In this document: positions 57,741 through 64,000 of the stretch, one piece after another
How positions within the stretch are numbered: the stretch's first letter is position 1
Layout of the letters: each line of letters begins with the position of its first letter
Origin: Tubulanus polymorphus
Lineage: Eukaryota; Nemertea; Palaeonemertea; Tubulaniformes; Tubulanidae
DNA length: 64,000 bases
Direction of reading: 5' to 3'
NCBI RefSeq assembly: GCF_964204645.1
Contig: NC_134033.1
Coordinates: forward strand, 13,704,155 to 13,768,154
Notes under the pieces: generated by a model
What the model was told of the DNA's origin: nothing
Database searches by the model: none
The model's input: only the letters and a program-made list of their open reading frames with translations
Translations under genes and position numbers: made by a program

Positions 57741-58843
57741 ATGTCGAATCCATTCGCGGATCCTCGCCCTAAATGGACGCAGGAAGACCACGTAGTTGCC
57801 AAAACAAAATACTGGGGTCCTTATTGGGTTTTTATCGGTACGTTTCTCTACATCGTGGCATTTCTGTCGAGTCTCGTGCCTCCGATTCTATATTTCCAGA
57901 TGCAACTTTTTACAAAATCGTACGGCCTATTTGCCGGTACCTACATATTGGGAGCCATGCTCTACTTTGCCTACGCGTTGGTAGCCTGGTTCACGTGTCA
58001 ACACCCGGCCGGTTTCTTCCTAGTAAGTTTGTGTCGTGTTACTATATTAGGCATACTTTACTCGATATGGACGTTGGTTGTGTCGCTTGTTGGGCTGATC
58101 CATCATGCCGCCTACACGCAAGATTGCGGAGAAGAAAAGCTCGGCACCAACGCAACCATTATTACCACTACTTTGGCTCCCACTAACGAAACGATCGAAG
58201 CGGTGATAACCCCAGAAGAATGCATGGACTACACGAGGCTAAGATGGACTGCCTTAGCCGGCGTGGCCTCGAGTCTTTTAGAAATAACGGCCGCATCGTC
58301 AGTGCTTTGTGGCTGCGTTCAAGGAGCCCTGACACGTAAGGATCACCATAGGAAAATTTTACGCCAGAACAACGCGACTAGCACAGAAAATGCTACGGAC
58401 AATGCAGCCCCAGCGCCGAGTACAAGCAGCAAAACATGGACCAAACATAGTAACCCACCTCAGAATAAAGATCAGAAACTCCATGATAATTTTTACGACG
58501 GTAGGTTTGTTATCCATTTCGTTGAACTTTACATTGTTCAAAGTTAACATTGAGCTCGCAGCGGATATTTCTTTTGATTCGAATCATGTTTCCAGATGAA
58601 GAAGCTCAGGATGAAGAAGATTCTATATTTGGTATGGGTGACTCCGACCTGGCGAGTCTCCGAGGATATGTGATAGAGAACCCTCCACCGCGTACCGCTG
58701 ATAGTTTTGACTCTCCACCGCCGTACGAAGAGGTGGCACGTATTCTACCGACCGCGCCGCCACCTACCTCACGCGTTCAGCCTTCTGCACCGCCCTCCGA
58801 TCCAGTGATACACTACTCGAAAAAGAAATCTGACAAAAAATAA
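57741..58843 (+). CDS. Four-transmembrane protein, MS4A/CD20-like topology, PPxY tail
   Basis: 335 residues from two exons (57741-58500 and 58596-58843; GACG/GTAGGT donor, TTTCCAG acceptor, phase 1). Four hydrophobic helices lie at about 28-52, 63-86, 92-121 and 168-193. The loop between TM3 and TM4 has two N-glycosylation sequons (NAT, NET) and two cysteines (C129, C161). TM4 reads GVASSLLEITAASSVLCGC, reminiscent of MS4A/CD20-family TM4. The cytosolic tail is Asn/Asp/Thr-rich, then acidic, and ends with Pro-rich sequence containing PPPYEEV, a PPxY ligand for WW domains such as those of NEDD4-family ubiquitin ligases. It could be a membrane adaptor or channel-associated protein. Family assignment is tentative; the gene itself looks real. 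Confidence 0.8.
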
Positions 58844-59847
58844 TCAGTGATATGTAACAGTTTTCCCCCTAACAACGAACTGAAGGCTTTGGAAAGAAAG
58901 ATGAATCAGTATGAAATAAACATACGGATATTCCCACTAATTCCTGTGGTGGTTTCACTGCAAATGTTAGTAATTGGTGCAGTAGTTCTTCAGCTCAAAA
59001 CACAGGGTAAATATTGTCTCGACCATGCATTTCCATGACCACTGCGGTACCAAATTTGTACTGTTTATTATGTATCTTATCAATGACCTTGTCGTGTCAA
59101 TGAGGGGCAAGGTTAATTTACGTACAGTTTAGATTTTTGTAGATAAAATGGCATAGATTAGAATGGTGCTGTTAGGGTGGATAGTAATGATATAATGTGA
59201 TATAAATATTTCTGTCGAATGAAACTTCGCATTTGTATGTTTGGAATCATTTTTGTCATTTCGTCTGTCGCAGCGATTCGAACAACACGAACATCGCGGG
59301 AATGACTGCCTTTCGTTCCGTAGAATCGTGGAAACGGTCGGAGAGGTGCGAGGTTTAGTTGAACGATCGGTTCGCTGCTGACTGATCGGTCATAAGCGGG
59401 CAGTCTCCGCCAATTGCATACACCGCCCCGGACATTCAAAACTCGATCACGACATCCATGTCGCCCAAGCTTTACTTGAAACAAATGATCTAATGTACAA
59501 ACACCAGACATTCAATATTCAAACACATCACACGCGTTGCTGATGATGTACATGCAGTTCCCATAGACAGAACACATAGGAGAACGTGTAGGAGGGATCT
59601 GTAGATTGAAAAATATGCCCTATCCAAAAAGCCCTAACAACAATTGTTAACACAAAATAATTTTCTCAAATATTCAATTTATTTTCTTCACGTATTTAAT
59701 CGCGTAAATGGTTATGTGCCATTTTCATTTACCCTCTGAAAATAATAAAGGAATAGATTATTGTTGTTTGCTTCCTTACTGTGGAATTTAAGTTAATTTT
59801 CATTGGTGTTGAAACAAAAAATTGGAACTCGTTACCCCTCTAAAGGA
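58844..59847. other. Convergent 3' flanks of the four-TM and lectin genes
   Basis: 1 kb between two facing stop codons. AATAAA occurs on the plus strand at 59744-59749 and on the minus strand at 59683-59678, the latter about 165 bp past the lectin stop. A minus-strand frame at 59158-59511 lacks any family feature and is not called. Confidence 0.5.
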
Positions 59848-62800
59848 TTAATGGATTTCGTGAGAGCAGATAGAGGCATGTTTTGCCAGTTCACATTCGA
59901 CCAATTCCCAACTCTGGTCTTTCTTCAGGGCGGCGCAATATGCCTCGCCTACCGGTATCGGGTTCGGCACCGTTACTGAGGTCTCAGTCCATTTCTTGTA
60001 AACATCTTCGTTTTCCTATTTAGATGCAATGAATTTAGATGCACAAAAAAGTGATCAACTTACTTAAACATTTATATTAGCCAAAACACAGCATAAAACA
60101 TACAAAGATGGGGGAAAGACATCAACTTTGTGGGGTCACATGCCAAATAGTAATTTCAACCACGGTCTGGACATTGACTTTAGTGTCATGTGTATTTAAG
60201 CTGGGAACTCGGGCTGGTAATGAATACTCACATTCCAAACAAATGGTTTTCCAGTATTAGCGAAGTCGGTGCGGTGTAATCCAATGAAAGCACTTTTACC
60301 CGGCAATAACATATCTGGTATCGAATAGAAAAACAAAAATATATACCCCTTATATATTTGAATTATTATTCACTCTAAGCTTAGTGTATTGATACGACTG
60401 ATGTGTCAGAATCGATGATTGATTAATCAATTTTAAACGTACTGTGAATGAAGTTATTTTGCCTCAGATTCGTGATTTCTACCAGTTTGGCGTTGTTCTT
60501 TTTGCATTCTTCCGATGCATCACTCCACAGTTTCTCCTCCGGAAATACTTTGTACATTTTCATGTCTCCTTTGACGTACCCATACTTCTCCCATCCGTCG
60601 CATGTAGCTATAATCAATATACATGTATAGAAGATGTTAAACCGCTGACTGTTAAAACACTGAGAAATGATCGAGAGTGAAAATATCTGATCATTTCCCC
60701 CAACTTTAATAGAAACCAAAGGGTTGAAGTTTTTATCCTTTTTGTTCACATTGCACGTTGCAGGAGCCAGTGTTCACAGATTAGCTGTTTATATTGCTTT
60801 AAGTAAACGAATATTGCTCTCATTTCCCATTCTTTACTTACCTTGAGGACCTAGGATATTTGCTACAAAGAGAAACAAACATCAGCGAACATTACATGAA
60901 AAGTGCATGCAAAGGAACCGAGATAGTTCTGAATTCAGTTCCACATTCTACATTTGACTAAAAGATCAAAGAGTTTTTCATTGTTAAAATCTCTGAAATA
61001 ATCTATCGTCGTTCTACCTGGTTTTTCGCAGATGAAGGCACGCTGTGTCGTAGCACAGTCGCTAGTTGACCATTCACCAGTAGCGTCCATCTGAACACAT
61101 CCACCGAGTGTACCGGCTAAAGTGTATAATTGAAACGGATGGAATTGTTGATTAGAAGCAGAATCCTTGAAAATTGTTGCGTTATGTGCAGCAACAGCCC
61201 GGAAACTACAAGTTATACTTGGACACTTGTGGAATGTCAATGAGAGACACTTCTCACATGAACTGAAAGAGTTTTAATCAATAGCAAATTCTTGATGAAC
61301 ACTTACTGGTAGTCATTGGGGCGAAAGCGTTTTCCTGAAAAACATAATACGCATTGATGATATTTCTGATCTTATCCGTCGGTTTAACAAATTTAGTTCA
61401 TATCGGTCAATTGACTCGTTAAGGCGATCATCTTTTCTGGATATTTTTGGGAAATCAGTCGGCATGACGATGTTGTAGGAGATTTCATCAGTGGGATGAT
61501 GGAAAATTGACCTTCGGATACTGATATATGTACATAGTTCAGGTGTTCTTTTCTGATCGATGTTATCTTGTGTGGAAATCCTTTTTATTAGATGATTTCA
61601 CTTTGATCTCATCATTTACTTCCTTAGTACTTTTTTATAACTGCCGGTCATTGACTTGCGCTTAAAAATGGACAGCCCACACAGCGGATAGTTTCTCGCA
61701 ACGTCGGCTATATACGCCCGGAACCAATACCGTAGCTCACGTTCACTCAAAACCTTTCAGTGAGGTTCAATAGACCGTAACTCTCATTAAAGATCTAAAA
61801 ATTGTTTTTTATTTCGTATACACGTTTCGAGCTGTTATCAATACTTACATCGTAAGCAAATATGTTGTTGTCGTGATATTGATAACCGAAAATGGCTGAG
61901 TCGATTCCGAATCGATCCAATGCAACTGACGAACAAAAATGAAACAAATAAGAACATGTCAAACACATCCGATTGAAAAGAATGAAATGTGATTAATGTG
62001 TTTCGTTTTAAATTCTAATCGGATAAAAATCCGTGGGAGTTTTAAAGGCGTTGTTATTGTTTCAACAGATCGTCAGACGTGTCGAATTAATGACTTTATC
62101 TATTTTCTTTTTAACATGCATGCCCTTTGCATAAAAAAACAAACAGTATTCGAATGAACAAAACCCTCACAGTTGATTTGACAATTTTTTTTACTGACAG
62201 TTTTCACTTTATGTCATAATGAGAGACAGGCAAATATCAACTGTGGGTTTTGTTCATTAACTCTGAATAAATAATGAGATCAATATCAATGTTACAATCA
62301 TATCAGTATCCGGGACGTTTTATTGATAAGGAAATTAGGTCATATATGACGAGAGTCTATATTTTCAACGGTCATGATTTTGATCCAAAATTCAACTGAA
62401 ATCGTAGTTCCATAAAATAAGAACTAAGATGGACAAAGGCCATTTCATCCTATGATCCTGTAATTATGTAATAATTTATTTTGCAAAATAAAAAATTCAT
62501 TCATTCATTCATTCATTCATTCATGATTTTAGTCCAACATTCAACTGAATCGCAGGTCCATAGAATAAAAACTAACATGGAGTTCAATCTCGACGGAAAA
62601 TTGACGCAAAAGGTTAATTTCATTTTAACCTAGTATGTAAACCGCATTAAGTTGAGGCATGATAACGTTGCATTTTCTCTTTTTCTTTATCGAAATGCGC
62701 CTAAAAAGGCGACCTTTTTACCTTTAGGCCATTTTAACTTACCAGCTAAGCCTCTATTTTGAAGACCATCATTGATATTAGCAAGGTGGCCGCCGGCGAC

Positions 62801-63337
62801 GAGATTCTCGCAGGCCGTTTTGGCTTCGCTGACACTCAACAAGTCCTTATTTACATAGAAACAAGTTCCGCCCTCTACGAACCACGAACCAGCGGTTATT
62901 CCGCATGGTCGGCGAGATCCGAAACCTACAGATAAAACATGAAAAATAAATCAAAGCGTTTATGCATATCTGACACCAATTTCCATCCGATTCCTGCTTG
63001 ACCCAAGATTATTCATTTTATATTATCTCGGGGTCAATCGTCCAATATCTACGGTTCAGAACTGTTTGTTGACTTACATTTTTCGACATTGGTCATTGGA
63101 GGCGGTCGGGGTGGGGGTGGTGGTAGAAAAAACCATCCTGAAATTGAAGAGATTAGATTCATCTAGTGATGGAAGTTCTGAAACTCATCGTGTGGGAGAC
63201 AGGCAAACCGTGCCAAGCGAGGAGGTAGTCATTCTTTGTGATAAAGTTGATAAGATAAGATTGCAGGCTCGATCGAATCGAAACTTACCATTGACAGAAC
63301 CGGCAAAGAAACCGATCAACACTACACACAATAACAT
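59848..63337 (-). CDS. Secreted protein with two C-type lectin-like domains
   Basis: 310 residues from ten exons in phase: 63289-63337, 63078-63137, 62743-62925, 61849-61925, 61307-61334, 61018-61116, 60842-60862, 60443-60607, 60232-60314 and 59848-60015. Exon 1 encodes a signal peptide (MLLCVVLIGFFAGSVNG); exon 2 a polyproline linker (FLPPPPPPRPPP). CTLD1 spans about 37-163 (CFYVNKDLLSVSEAKTAC; GGCVQMDATGEWSTSDCATTQRAFIC). A short ANILGPQ hinge leads to CTLD2, about 174-306 (CDGWEKYGYVKGDMKMYKVF; SDASEECKKNNAKLVEITN; AFIGLHR; WELVECELAKHASICSH). The disulfide cysteines are present in both. Neither has the EPN or QPD sugar-specificity motif, so canonical Ca-dependent mannose or galactose binding is doubtful. 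Invertebrate proteins of this type often act in innate immunity or extracellular secretions; the role here is inferred. Confidence 0.92.
62371..62590. repeat. Tandem duplication bracketing an (ATTC)n tract
   Basis: GTCATGATTTTGATCCAAAA and following sequence (about 62373-62437) recurs at about 62519-62583 (TCATGATTTTAGTCCAACAT..). Between them lie A/T-rich sequence and (ATTC)n at 62495-62524. It is in intron 3 of the lectin gene. Confidence 0.7.
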
Positions 63338-64000
63338 CGTTGAAACCTGTGTCGGTGAAAAATTTCAAAATGAAGATTCGCCCAGTGAAAAATATAAACG
63401 CGTAGGCCTACTTTATGTAACTCCTTTAACGTCAACGTGGAGAGGTTTAGAAATGGCAATAATTGATTTGCGTATAGAATAAATCGATGTGAAATTAGTC
63501 CCTGTTCATATATACACGATATGATTTTGACAATGCGACTTACCTGTTGATCTAAGGATGCGATGTCTGAAAATGTCCGAAAAAACGTCTGAAACTAGTA
63601 TTTCACAGACGTTCTCCGAACATTGATATATCTCCATCATACAGCTGTGACCCTGGTCAGGTGACATACCAGTCTCAATTCATCCATCTCCGCCAACAGT
63701 TACAATAAACCCCTACGCCACAAACACCATATTGCCAACAACAAATTTTTCATATTTCTTGATATTGCACATTGTGGATTTAATTGGTTTTAACTCCAAT
63801 CAATCCAAGCTAGTCATCTCCCGTGTTATTCTAGTCGGGCATGTAGCCTTTTCGTACTCTTCCACGATCTTATGTTTTACCTGTTTTTCTGTTGTTGTTG
63901 TGTTTTTAATCTTTTACTTAATCAATCGTCGCAATTAGGTTTTTAGTTTTATATGAAACCTTCCAGTCGTCACTGCACCATCCTCCCTTGGCAGGGATTC
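63338..64000. other. 5' flank of the lectin gene, ending in a SINE-like fragment
   Basis: The region upstream of the lectin start. It presumably holds the promoter; no firm TATA element could be placed. The last 30 bases (CATCCTCCCTTGGCAGGGATTC) match the outer end of the tRNA-like foldback arms at 39.56 kb, so a repeat copy runs off the window. No coding frame is supported. Confidence 0.4.

Noticed and set aside
59158-59511. 117-codon minus-strand frame between the four-TM and lectin genes
   Set aside because: No family feature, Arg-rich composition typical of antisense or non-coding CG-richer DNA, and it lies in the convergent 3' UTR zone.
1-64000. CRISPR arrays, operons, ribosome binding sites, rRNA
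   Set aside because: The window is eukaryotic. The only short tandem arrays are microsatellites and the 39-40 bp minisatellite, which has no spacers.

Overview
This is a window of animal nuclear DNA: AT-rich, with most coding sequence in short exons bounded by GT..AG introns, long introns and many small foldback repeats. The gene families (sperm DC-STAMP-domain protein, tetraspanin, phospholipid scramblase, alkaline ceramidase, secreted VWA and C-type lectin proteins, peptide-type GPCR) fit a bilaterian, and the overall look suits a marine invertebrate, perhaps a lophotrochozoan. The species cannot be fixed from the sequence alone. There are no prokaryotic signatures.

Layout. 1-242 holds the tail of an unrecognised plus-strand gene. 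745-5323 (minus) is a DC-STAMP-domain gene reconstructed in 16 exons, ending in a cysteine-rich RING-like finger. 6124-7371 (minus) is a single-exon tetraspanin with a long tail. 7.4-13.2 kb has no gene I can support, but contains a CpG-rich NRF1-site block. 13226-28838 (+) is a divergent phospholipid scramblase whose large third intron (about 13 kb) carries an E-box cluster, paired CRE sites and microsatellites. 28.8-32.3 kb is unresolved. 32309-37497 (+) is a complete ten-exon ACER3-type alkaline ceramidase. 38141-40630 (minus) is a secreted VWA protein. 40.6-45.9 kb is rearranged repeat territory: it holds a broken DNA-level copy of part of the ceramidase gene, a duplicated flanking block, a 39-40 bp minisatellite and a perfect 79-bp palindrome. 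45947-56340 (+) is a two-exon class A GPCR with a 9.2-kb intron. 57741-58843 (+) is a four-transmembrane protein with a PPxY tail. 59848-63337 (minus) is a secreted protein with two C-type lectin-like domains.

The genes do not form a pathway; this is ordinary metazoan gene order. Two of them, ceramidase and scramblase, act on membrane lipids, but nothing in the sequence links them functionally. All multi-exon models were built by hand from splice signals, reading phase and family conservation, and every internal junction is phase-consistent. The most interesting material is the repeat layer: a recurring CTGANGA-hairpin-GAAA motif (hammerhead-like core) inside foldback elements, one of them with a clean 12-bp target duplication, plus the ceramidase duplication relic.
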